The notes under the pieces were generated by a model. The model saw only the letters and a program-made list of their open reading frames with translations, ran no database searches and was not told the DNA's origin. Below, piece after piece: positions 43,201-50,920 of a DNA stretch of 64,000 nucleotides (positions within the stretch are counted from its first letter, which is position 1; every line of letters begins with the position of its first letter). The position numbers and the translations under genes were made by a program. This stretch comes from Meconema thalassinum (lineage: Eukaryota; Arthropoda; Insecta; Orthoptera; Tettigoniidae), in assembly GCA_946902985.2 (NCBI GenBank), contig OX336389.2, forward strand, positions 1,078,599,788-1,078,663,787, in the 5' to 3' direction.

Positions 43201-44411
43201 ACGGCATGGTGGAGCGCATGAACAGAACAATGGAGAAATACCTGTCCAAGATTGTATCCGACCACCAGCGGGACTGGGACAAGTTTCTCCACTTGTTTCT
43301 ACTGGCATACCGCTCTTCTATACATGAGACCACTGGCCAAACGCCAGCTAATGTGCTGTTTGGCCGAGAGCTGCGGTTGCCGTGTGACCTGACGTTCGGC
43401 TGCAAACCTAAGGATGACGTTGTTGGCGAGGACTACATCTCCGACCTCCGTCGAAGGATGAATGACATTCACGACCGAGTTCGCGCAAACATCCAGAATG
43501 CGAGCGACCGGATGAAGGAGCGTTACGACCTAAGAGCCGAATCAGGAGGGTACCAAGCAGGAGATCTAGTCTGGCTTTTCGACCCAAAAAGGCGGCGAGG
43601 GTTCTCTCCGAAGCTACAACGCTCCTGGGACGGACCATATGAGGTACTGAAGAGGATCAACGTCGTCGTCTATCGTATCAGGAGAAGACCGAATGGCAAA
43701 CCCCGAGTGGTCCATTTCAATCGGCTGGCACCGTTCCTGGGCGACAACTATGACGAGGGGCACGTACAACGCGCTCGTATCTGTCGATTGCCAGAAGCAG
43801 AACGATCCTTCGAAGAGTTCATGGCTCAATGCCGAATTGGCCGAAAAGTTCGTTATGGCATCACTACCGAGATTCGACGAGATTTATTCCAAACCGCCAG
43901 TGAGTATGCCTTGGCTCACTGTGTGGCTAAGGACCTGAGGATGAGCCAGGGAATCGGCCAGGTGTTCCGGCGGAAATACGGCGGGATTGAAGAGCTACAG
44001 AGCCAAGAGCCTCGTGTCGGGGGCGTGTTGTGCTTAACCAGGAACGAGCGATCGCTGTTCTATCTGGTGACGAAAGAACTTTCCCATCTGAAGCCCTCCT
44101 ATCGTGCCATCTGGGATAGTCTACTTGCTATGCGGGAGCACCTACTGGAGCGAAGCATATCCAAATTAGCTGTACCCAAGTTGGGCTGTGGACTAGATGG
44201 GTTGGACTGGAGGATTGTAAGAAGCATGCTAGAGGAAGTCTTTCGACGCACAGGGATTGAAGTTCTGGTGTGCTGCTGGCCCCGAACAAACGTGGTGTCT
44301 CAGAAAACGGCGGACTGTTACTTCTTCGTCAACTCACGATGCCGTGAAGGACCGAGCTGTTCCTACCGTCACCCTGTTGGAAGTGTCTGCTCCGAGACGG
44401 AACAGTGTTAA
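40194..44411 (+). CDS. pol: Pol of Gypsy-2: protease-RT-RNase H-integrase-macro domain-CCCH finger (intact)
   Basis: Residues are counted from 40200. Protease LLDTGATMTII (D48). RT: FCVDYRQLNNVTKKDSYPLP, TLDLKSGYWQVGL, MPFGLCNAPATFERL, YLDD at 460-463. RNase H: DTDASNVGIGSVL (607), ERNYCVTRRELLAV, RTDHAALTWLL, NADALSRR. Integrase: HHCC finger from H840 (HDGTSGGH..CRKCVVC), core D909, D969, E1005 (exact D-x35-E), GPY module at 1145. Then, beyond the usual Gypsy end, residues about 1219-1357 form a macro domain: LAHCVAKDLRMSQGIGQVF, FYLVTKELSHLKPSY, LAVPKLGCGLDGLDWRIV. Lys1292 and Asp1333 align with the catalytic Lys84 and Asp125 of human TARG1/OARD1. Residues 1373-1391 form a C-x7-C-x5-C-x3-H finger. 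The stop at 44409-44411 overlaps the polypurine tract. No frameshift or stop interrupts it. Confidence 0.96.
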   Translation, partial: RGLMGRGDLSTRANTRNAPTSAIVASLGRQANSIFVSGHVDGEPRDLLLDTGATMTIIRPGIVRRAITPTRWTLRTATGEPSNVRGEAVVDFIIGDTQFRHRVLIAEVEEDIILGMDIMTKYKFGIDLGSGILRVGNEEVVLQKRNAASVRVIAAIDMVLPGRSEVMVEGKLDGEIPEGCVVMVGPTFGEDEIGHGMLVAKALVRAGAKIPVRVMNLHDHPITVREGTSLGICSSVSSVVRQVRTAASSSGIHSVWLDSLIEAACQELNPEQSREVRELLKRHKDAFQDGTGNGRTNVVQHRIDTGDSRPIRQTPRRLPLAKREEAERIISDMARDGVIEPSSRPWALPVVLVKKKDGSTWFCVDYRQLNNVTKKDSYPLPRIDDTLDTLGGSTIFSTLDLKSGYWQVGLDPNDKEKTAFTIGSGLWNFTVMPFGLCNAPATFERLMERVLKGLSWETCLVYLDDIIVLGRTFEDHLKNLEQVFLRLKQANLKLNPKKCFLFRKEVNYLGHVVSGEGVAADPEKINAVKEWPIPKDKREVRSFLGLCTYYRRFVPGFANLAKPLTRLTEDGRSFVWDTTCQQAFEQLKEVLTNAPILSYPQPEGLFVLDTDASNVGIGSVLSQLQGGQERVIAYFSKVLSKPERNYCVTRRELLAVVKSVEHFHKYLYGRKFVLRTDHAALTWLLSFKNPEGQVARWIERLEEYDFDSEHRAGLKHKNADALSRRPCVQDCKHCNRIEDKIAAVRRSTVTDDHWQDEEIRKDQENDLDLKHLLRWKKSEERPTWEEVAPFSRSVKAYWAQWNSVILENRVLKRVLENENGTQERLQLIVPRNRVSKIVQLLHDGTSGGHLGVRKTIEKIRERFYWFNCSDDVREWCRKCVVCATANGPQKKRRAAMRQYNVGAPFERIAIDVAGPFPTTESGNKYILVAIDYFSKWVEAYALPNQEAVVVAKTLVRELVSRFGVPLELHSDQGRNFESSVFQELCQILGIRKTRTTALHPQSDGMVERMNRTMEKYLSKIVSDHQRDWDKFLHLFLLAYRSSIHETTGQTPANVLFGRELRLPCDLTFGCKPKDDVVGEDYISDLRRRMNDIHDRVRANIQNASDRMKERYDLRAESGGYQAGDLVWLFDPKRRRGFSPKLQRSWDGPYEVLKRINVVVYRIRRRPNGKPRVVHFNRLAPFLGDNYDEGHVQRARICRLPEAERSFEEFMAQCRIGRKVRYGITTEIRRDLFQTASEYALAHCVAKDLRMSQGIGQVFRRKYGGIEELQSQEPRVGGVLCLTRNERSLFYLVTKELSHLKPSYRAIWDSLLAMREHLLERSISKLAVPKLGCGLDGLDWRIVRSMLEEVFRRTGIEVLVCCWPRTNVVSQKTADCYFFVNSRCREGPSCSYRHPVGSVCSETEQC
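43854..44270 (+). other. TARG1/OARD1-like macro domain encoded at the Pol C-terminus
   Basis: This segment of Pol covers about 139 residues, close to the roughly 150-residue size of TARG1. It shows the SLAHC..D.RM..GI..F..K(F/Y)GG..EL start, the Y(L/Y)(I/V)TK..(S)HKP(T/S)Y middle and the (M/V)P(R/K)(I/L)GCGLDGL.W end of the ALC1-like/TARG1 macro class. In TARG1 these residues remove ADP-ribose from acidic residues through a Lys84 adduct resolved by Asp125; both are kept. Activity is inferred. It may counter host PARP modification, process the element's own proteins, or only bind ADP-ribose. It may be released by the protease. Confidence 0.9.
44316..44372 (+). other. CCCH-type zinc finger at the extreme C-terminus of Pol
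   Basis: DCYFFVNSRCREGPSCSYRH gives C-x7-C-x5-C-x3-H, a classical CCCH spacing used for RNA binding. It follows the macro domain by about 16 residues and precedes the last 12 residues. Confidence 0.82.
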
Positions 44412-44422
44412 GGAGGGGGCAG
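44410..44422 (+). other. Polypurine tract of Gypsy-2
   Basis: AAGGAGGGGGCAG sits directly before the 3' LTR TGTAAAG, overlapping the last two bases of the Pol stop. It primes plus-strand synthesis. Confidence 0.88.
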
Positions 44423-45176
44423 TGTAAAGATTCGTGCAATTGCCCAGCGGTCGCCATTCTTTATCCTCGTAGTGACGGGCAGGCGGGGTGTGTGAGGAAT
44501 GCAGAATAGCCAGTCCGGCCGGGCTAATTAGGGTAGCCCCTCCCCAAGGCCACCACCAATAGCGCTACGAATCAGGTAGACTATTGACGCAAGGCTTCCA
44601 GACTCTTCTGTTTCTGGAGACCACTGGGTGTGACAAGAAGGTCCCGAACCTTGGTGGGAGGGGCTTGATAATTCTGGAAGCCAGCCACGAGGACATACTC
44701 GACGCTACTGGAAGGAGCAATGGCCGAGAACATTCGAGACCAGGAGCTGGATTGGTTATATACCGGCAAACTGCGGCGGGCAAGTCAGTCCTGAGTGAGT
44801 CCGCGCTGTCGGTGTGTGCCGTGCCGAGCGACCAGTGGAAATAAATGTGAAGTGCTGTAATATTGAAGACAGTGTTGTGAAAATTAATAACGTGGTCAGT
44901 ACGTATGGAAGATAAATAGTGACTGTGGAAGATAAACAGTAACTGTGTAAAATAAATAGTAACTATAGGAGATACTTCCTTGCAGTGAACAGTGTACATA
45001 AATAGTGACTTGTAGCTGTATAAAGTGAGATTCTGTGTATGTGTGTGTGGAAGTAAGTAGGCCTAATTTGTGTAAATAATTTGATTTAGTGTTAACTAGT
45101 GTAAATAACACTATTGTAAATAAAGATTTAGTGCATTATAGCCTGACCTATTTTAACGAACCTCAAAAACGTTACA
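44423..45176 (+). repeat. 3' LTR of Gypsy-2
   Basis: 754 bp, TGTAAAG..GTTACA. AATAAA at 44840-44845 (55 bp after the initiator) and at 45119-45124 are candidate polyadenylation signals. The right TTAT target duplication is at 45177-45180. Confidence 0.96.
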
Positions 45177-45180
45177 TTAT

Positions 45181-45655
45181 GGAGCAAGGATGTCCCTCAG
45201 AACAGCAAAAAGATCATATATCGGACGTACTATGTCCCTATCCTGACGTATGCCTCGGCGACCTGGGTTATGAAAGGAAGGGAGAAGAGCAAAATACAGG
45301 CCAGTGAGATGAGGTTCTTGAGAAGCAGTATTGGAGCTACAATGATGGACAGAATAAGAAATGAGAGAACCAGAGAATTAATGAAGGAGGAACCATTACA
45401 GGATGGTATAGAGAAATCTAGACTTAGATGGTATGGACATGTAAAACGAATGGAGGAGAAGAGGATACCCAGGAGGATACACGAGACAAAGGGAAGGAAA
45501 GAGACCGAGAGACAGGTGGCTGAAGGGGGTGGAAGAAAGCGTGAAGAAGAGAGGAGAAGACTGGACAAGGGTGGAGGCTGAGAGATGGTGGGAAGACAGA
45601 AGACGTTGGAGAGGCTTGTGTTCCAAAAAGACCCAGCCAGTGGCTGGAAACTGTG
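45181..45655 (+). pseudogene. LINE-A ORF part 2: C-terminal region after the Gypsy insertion
   Basis: Resumes at WSKDVPQNSKKII after the second TTAT. It continues TYASATWVMKGREKS, SEMRFLRSSIGATMMD and RLRWYGHVKRMEEKRIPRR, then loses frame at about 45490 relative to the 17867-19933 copy (a deletion around GRKETERQ). It ends WWEDRRRWRGLCSK..GNCAR in a shifted frame before the (GAT)n tail. Confidence 0.85.
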
Positions 45656-45685
45656 CAAGATGATGATGATGACGAGGCTAGCCTG

Positions 45686-47985
45686 AGTAAGGGCACCAAT
45701 AAGCCGTGACTCAAACTCTGCCGCCATTCGCACATCGCGTCATCAAAAGAAGGCGTGGCCTGGCACAATTTTCATATCCTCGATTTCTCAAAAAGTACTT
45801 ATTCGATTTGGGAAATAATAACACCGTTGAATTTGTCTCAGTGAAATCTGTTACCCCCTGGTCCTCCAGGTTGGGGGTTGTGCTTAGGGTTAACAACCCT
45901 CTCGTGTAAAAAGAGAATTGTTACGAATCTCTCACTTAAGCCTCGGAACGATTTAAGAATGGATACCCTACGAAGACATGGCAAAGGAAATGAGGACTTA
46001 CAAATTGGTACATGGAATGCACGGAGCTTATATAAGCCTGGACATGGCAAAGGAAATGAGGACTTACGAATTGGTACATGGAATGCACGGAGCTTATATA
46101 AGCCTGGACACATTCAAAGATTGAAAGACGAGCTCGAGAAGTATAAAATACAATTTGCTGCTATTCAAGAAACAAGATTTCCAGGGGAAGACATACAGAA
46201 CTTCGGAGAGTACACTATGTTTAACAGTGGAACTCAATCTGGAAAGCATGAATTTGGAACAGCATTCCTCATATCAAAGGAATGTGTTGAAACAGTAATC
46301 CGGTTTGAGGCAATCAATGAAAGAATGTGCTACATACGAGTGAAAGGCCGATGGTTTAATATATCCATTATCAATGTGCATGCACCTACAAATGATAAAG
46401 AAGATGTGGTGAAAGACAGCTTTTATGAACAGCTGGAGAGGGTATATGAAGGCCTACCACAACATGACATCAAGATAGTACTAGGAGACTTTAATGCCAA
46501 GGTAGGAAAAGAAAAGCACCTACAACCGACGATAGGTAATGAAAGCCTTCATGAGGAAACCTCTGAAAATGGGCTTAGAATGATCTCATTTGCAGAATCA
46601 GAAAGCATGAATGTCAGGAGTACGACGTTCCCACACAAGGATATACATAAGGAAACATGGTATTCAGCAGATGGAAAGACGGCAAACCAAATTGACCATA
46701 TACTAATTTCAAATCGACACAGAAGCGCCATCACTGATATTCGTGCTTACCGGGGAGCTGACATAGGCTCTGACCACAACTTGCTGGTTGCATCCATGGA
46801 GGTGAAACTGAAAACTCACCACAAACAACAACAAGGGCGCGCAATACAATATGATCTACAAGCATTAAAGGAAACTCCTCAAACTTGTCAGTACCAAGTG
46901 GAAGTGAGCAACAGGTTTGGCGTACTTGATGAAGTAGGAGAAGAAGTGGATGAAAGTGGAACTACAGATATTAATAGATTGTGGAAGGATATCAAGAAGG
47001 TGATTCAAGAATCAGCTTAAAACGCATTACAAAAAGTGGAATGAAAGAAGAAATGGTTTAATGGTACATGCAAAACAGCAGTAGCAGCTAGCATCTCAGC
47101 AAGGAAAGCATGGCTACAGGACAGGAGAAATGAAGAATTGGAACAGCACTACAGGGAAACACGAAGAGAAACAAGCATAACCTTACGAAAAGGAAAGAAG
47201 CTTTACCTTAAACATATGTTAGAGAGTATTGAGAATGACCAGAAGGAGAACAACATCCGTAAAGTATATGGGACGGTGAATAACATTAAGAAAGGTTACC
47301 AACCGCGATCAGCAGTTCTCCACGACAACAATGGTAACATCATTGCAGGAACAACCCACATATTACAGGCTTGGAAAGAGTACTTTGACCACTTACTGAA
47401 CTGCCCTGAACCAGACAACAAATTGGAGAGAACCACTCTTTCAACGGTAGAACCTTTCATAAATGATCCTTCATATGAAGAGGTAACCAGCAGTCTGAAG
47501 AAACTGAAAAACCACAAAGCTGCTGGATCTGATCCGTATCAGACGGTTTTGAAAACAGAACAGGACTAAAACAAGGTGATGCGCTCTCCCCACTTCTCTT
47601 CAACATCGTTCTGGAAAAAGTAATTCGGGAAACCAAAGAAGCTGCAACTGGAGACCTAGCAGATAACAAACACAACATCCTGGCATATGCAGATGACATT
47701 GTATTAATAGGAAATAATGGAGGAGAAATTGAAGCTTTATTCAGGAAATTAAATGAAACTGCTGCAAAAATAGGTCTAAAGATTAATGAAGGGAAGACAG
47801 AATACATGATCATACAGAGAGAAAACATGACTACAGACCAACGCAACAACCTTCATATAGGCAATTTTACCTTTAAGAACACGCCAAACTTCAAATACCT
47901 TGGGGTAAATATAAATGACTGCAATAGAAGACAAGTTGAACACCAAATTAGATTACGGAATGCAAACAAAGTTTACTTTTCCCTG
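45686..47985 (+). mobile_element. LINE-C: RTE-type LINE, internally deleted, 3'-truncated
   Basis: Starts next to the LINE-A right target duplication; LINE-A seems to have inserted at or near its 5' end. It holds an APE endonuclease (45960-47020), a linker (47138-47540) and an RT remnant lacking motif A (47540-47990). It stops abruptly against a minus-strand hAT transposase fragment at about 47988, with no 3' tail. Confidence 0.8.
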
Positions 47986-47989
47986 CAAT
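45878..47989 (+). pseudogene. LINE-C polyprotein: APE endonuclease and partial RT (broken)
   Basis: Endonuclease: IGTWNARSLYKPGHIQRL, IQFAAIQETRFPGED (catalytic Glu in QETR), HAPTNDKEDVVKDSFYEQL, IVLGDFNAKVGKE (catalytic D/N), TWYSADGKTANQIDHILIS, ADIGSDHNLLVASM (SDH). A TAA at about 47019 and indels precede the linker ITLRKGKKLYLKHMLES and WKEYFDHLLN. At about 47540 LKNHKAAGSDP jumps straight to TGLKQGDALSPLLFNIVLE (motif B), so the palm with motif A is deleted. Motif C is ILAYADDIVLIG (47682-47715), then FKYLGVNIND. The start at 45878 is not trusted, since a 66-bp duplication lies at 45975-46106. The endonuclease part is a long clean frame. Confidence 0.85.
45975..46106 (+). repeat. In-frame tandem duplication of 66 bp within the LINE-C endonuclease
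   Basis: Two adjacent units start GACATGGCAAAGGAAATGAG at 45975 and 46041 and differ by one base in CAAATTGG/CGAATTGG. Each encodes 22 residues (..GKGNEDL[Q/R]IGTWNARSLY..), duplicating the start of the nuclease fold. Confidence 0.92.
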
Positions 47990-48534
47990 GAAAAATAACA
48001 ACACTCCTCCAAGTCTGTTTTCAATTGAAAGAAAACATCACGAGACATTGTTTCAACTCTTCTTGTGACCGTTCTTGACGAAAGTTGAAGCGATTCGATG
48101 GCAGCCACTATTTCAGACTTGTTCTTGAAATTATTAAACAACTCATCAGCAGCTTCTCGAAATGCTTCTTTTATAAATTCGCCGTCTTCAAAGCGTTTCC
48201 TCAGTTTCGCCAATACATTCGAAACACGATACGAAGCAAGGGTGGCAGCAACACTTCTATCCACTGGTTTAGTGAACATATTTTGCTGAACACTTAACTG
48301 ATGTTTAAGTTTCTTGATTTTTTCTTTCCTCATTTCACTGCTTAAAGGAAACTCTGCATTCACACATAGGTGCATAGTTTTGAAGTGTCTCTCGATGTTT
48401 GTCTTTTTCACGAATGCAATTGTAGCTTGACACAACAAACAAATACATGTGCCATTTCTTTCCGCTACGAAAAACTCTTGTTCCCATTCGGAATGAAAAT
48501 TATAAACTTTACGGTTTTTTAATACGCTACTCAT
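47986..48534 (-). pseudogene. hAT transposase N-terminus with BED-like zinc finger (GTF2IRD2/ZBED-like), truncated
   Basis: Starts at ATG 48534: KVYNFHSEWEQEFFVAE, then a C2H2/BED finger CICLLCQATIAFVKKTNIER..H, KIKKLKHQLSVQQNMF, FIKEAFREAADELFNNF, RTVTRRVETMSRDVFFQL and DLEECCYFSLQ. This is the N-terminal third of hAT transposases related to GTF2IRD2 and EPM2AIP1; the catalytic CDEST(T)D that normally follows FSLQ is missing because the sequence changes to LINE-C at about 47988. The region 49030-49075 (GGTAGGTCGCGATCGACG, GTTGCCGACCC) may be the element's terminal region, but a TIR pair is not established. Confidence 0.75.
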
Positions 48535-48540
48535 TATGCG

Positions 48541-49662
48541 TAACGTGCTGTTGCACTACGTACGCAATTATGTTCTTGATACAAGATCACGTTCGAATAT
48601 AGTCACAAGCTATCTCGTCCACACACTATAAAAACACGAAAGTTAGCAGTTCACAATAATGACACCAAAGAAGTTAATATTGTAACCACAATAAACAGCA
48701 CGAAACTCACCGCCTGTTAATTTGGAAGAAGCTTTCTTTCAAATTACACACCGCCTTCTCCAGACACGTACCGAACCAATACAACACATTGCACAAAGAT
48801 AAATGAAACAGTGTAGAGACAAGTGGCGCGCAAGTAGCGGCTGTTTGAACTAATGCGAGAAAAACAATCTGAGGTACAAGGTAGATGTTGCTACTAGTTC
48901 TACAAACTTGTTTCGAACGAACACGCATTTTCTCTGCTACGAAAAACAATTCTCCATTTTATTCAATAATTTTTCTCCTGCACTCTCAGTACTCACGCAA
49001 TCTACTAAATAAGCACTCACGATCTATCGGTAGGTCGCGATCGACGTGTTGCCGACCCGTGGTATACACTATACGGTAATGTTCATTCACACTTAAGTGA
49101 ACAATAAAATAACCACCACCTTGACTTTCTAAATCTCTAAAATACCTTTTACCCAATCCTGTTTTTAACATTGGCATCTGAAAGTGCAGTCATGTTTACA
49201 AACAAAACTTTGGAATGTAACAGCCATGGAATACACATTTATGTTCTCTTTGCTACAACCCTAGGCCTTCCAATCCTGTCCTATGCTTGCCTGACATATT
49301 AGTGTGAGTTGACAGTAGATATTACAATCCCATCTGGGAGATGGCAGGTGTTAGCTGAGAAGTACACGGCCACTTTTGGGCGCTAAGGCAGGGAACCCGG
49401 TTTCCACCATCAGGTGCTTAGGGATGGAGGGGGTTAAGGATAGCAAAATACATAATGAACAGAAACTTGTAAGTACAATCAAAATGTCAAGAGCTATCAG
49501 CTGATACATAGCATTCAGCATGTTTACAATGATCGATGTTTCTTCTGAAATCTTCCTTATAGTATGGGGAAAATCTAACAAATTATGTGTTAAGGATTTT
49601 TTTCAACTTCTTTGCTATGTGTCGAGTATCGCCGAATGTTATTTGCCGCGTAGAATTATGTT
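48541..49662 (+). other. UPF2 intron with probable hAT flank; no gene recognised
   Basis: Includes hAT-like subterminal sequence near 49030 and otherwise unassigned DNA. Short ORFs lack recognisable domains. Confidence 0.4.
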
Positions 49663-49863
49663 TCATTGCCTTATTTCTTCCCCTTTTGTATGCGTTTCTG
49701 AATCGCTGCAGTGTTTATTGCATGTTTCTTTTCGTTCCCACCGAATACGAACATTGCAGTATTTACACATTAGAATCATTCTTGCAGTGTCAAATACATA
49801 TAACCCCTCACTGTTGTATTCCTCGGCCTTCGAGAAAACTGTTTTGAGTTTAATTTTCGGCAT
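49663..49863 (-). pseudogene. BED/C2H2 zinc-finger fragment, CGGBP1-like (hAT-derived)
   Basis: The 66-codon ORF encodes MPKIKLKTVFSKAEEY, VFDTARMILMCKYCNVRIRW, ERKETCNKHCSDSETH. The C-x2-C...H-x(n)-H layout with ..K.(D/E)T..KH..S..H resembles CGGBP1 and the N-terminal fingers of hAT transposases. No catalytic domain follows. Most likely a relic; a host CGGBP1-type gene is less likely because it is short and ends without a C-terminal region. Confidence 0.5.
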
Positions 49864-50479
49864 TTTTATACTTAAATACTGGATGTTTGCCGATAGTTTT
49901 ATCAGTCGCGAACTCGCACTGCTGTATCTACGACCACAACGCCATTTGATGTAATCGATAGCAGATATCGATTTTCATAGATAGCCTTAGAGATCGCGGA
50001 ATTGAATACACATACTTTCGGCGCAGCACGAGAAGGAAACCAGGACGGTCAATTCCTCAGAAGTATTTAAACGTGTATTGGATAGCTTCTTCGATAATAT
50101 TTAGCATTTTCGTACCAGGTGGAGTATATTTCGTGATTATTTGTGCAATTTGCGCAATACATCAGATTTCGTGATATTTCGCGAGTTCATTTTGCTAAAA
50201 TATGCTACATTAAGTACCTACAAGGTCATATATAGGCAAGAAAGAAGATATGAAAAAAGTTTGCGCGTATCGCTATTACCAAAAAATACGGCCCCTAGTT
50301 ATTAACCATTGTTGATTTCAAGTCATACTAAAGGTGAATAGTATCAAAACTTAAGAATCTGAACTGTCTTTCAAGCTTTGATCAAGTTGCGGCCTGGGCA
50401 CAGTGTTTTGTCATTAGGACTTATGATTGAAAATGCATTTTAAGACATCCTATGTAAGAATAAATTACTCATGTTGTAG
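49864..50479 (+). other. UPF2 intron 5' of the last visible exon
   Basis: AT-rich DNA with no supported repeat. It ends with the acceptor ACTCATGTTGTAG. Confidence 0.5.
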
Positions 50480-50570
50480 GTATCTGAAGAGACCCTGGAT
50501 GAAGAATTTGATGGGGATATGTCTGTGGATAGTCCCCGAGATGAGTATGTTGCCCTTCCCGAATTGGATG
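50480..50570 (+). CDS. UPF2: UPF2 exon, internal (acidic linker)
   Basis: Acceptor CATGTTGTAG, donor GGATG|GTAAGT. The 91 nt give 30 codons plus one base: VSEETLDEEFDGDMSVDSPR, DEYVALPELD. It follows in phase from the exon ending at 30552 (phase 0). The sequence fits the acidic, low-complexity linker that precedes the second MIF4G domain of UPF2, a stretch that is poorly conserved in detail, so the assignment rests on phase, strand, splice sites and composition more than on motifs. The next exon was not found before 64000. Confidence 0.78.
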
Positions 50571-50920
50571 GTAAGTAATACCTGTACTGCTTGTAACTTA
50601 GATTTTGGTCATACCTTATAGAACTACATTTCATAGGTCTATATAGAAGAAGAACAATGGTAACAGGGGAAAGAGTTGCCATAGTTTGTTAAAAGTACAT
50701 AGAATATTGAAATACAGGTATACTCAAATGCTGATATTCTAAGTTAGGATCATTGTGGGTATTAGATCAGTCTTGTGAAGTAAAAAAGTTAAATTAATAG
50801 CATAATGTTAATTGGAATTCCTGAGAAAATGGAGGATTATTTGTAAACCTACTTGGTACATTGATCTAGTGGAAGTGTACTCCCTTTTTCTATTTGTATG
50901 AAAGATGGAAAATGTGAATA
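50571..50920 (+). other. UPF2 intron, nothing recognised
   Basis: AT-rich and ends at the TA duplication of Tigger-1. Confidence 0.5.

Larger units (their letters stand above)
38014..45176 (+). mobile_element. Complete Ty3/Gypsy LTR retrotransposon (Gypsy-2) with macro-domain Pol
   Basis: 7163 bp. LTRs at 38014-38772 and 44423-45176, tRNA-Leu-type primer-binding site, Gag, Pol, polypurine tract and TTAT target duplications are all in place. Pol has no internal stop. Comparing the LTRs by eye gives about 14 substitutions and one 5-bp indel over about 754 bp (near 1.9 percent), so insertion is fairly recent. No envelope gene is present. The unusual parts are a SAP-like Gag N-terminus, an in-frame UAA between Gag and Pol, and a C-terminal macro domain plus CCCH finger in Pol. 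Confidence 0.96.
35329..45671 (+). mobile_element. Full-length LINE-A insertion (about 3.18 kb), interrupted by Gypsy-2
   Basis: Exact 14-bp target duplications ACGAGGCTAGCCTG flank it at 35315-35328 and 45672-45685. The 5' end GGGTCTCCCATAAGTCC starts a GC-rich 5' UTR. The 3' end is GTGCAAGATGATGATGATG. Removing the Gypsy (38014-45180, including one TTAT copy) restores continuity of the sequence AGCATGTTATGGAGCAAGG found uninterrupted at 19427-19445. It is the only LINE-A here with both ends. Confidence 0.93.

Noticed and set aside
38773..45176. Envelope gene (endogenous-retrovirus interpretation of Gypsy-2)
   Set aside because: Pol stop overlaps the polypurine tract and no third ORF exists; the extra C-terminal sequence is a macro domain and CCCH finger, not a membrane glycoprotein.
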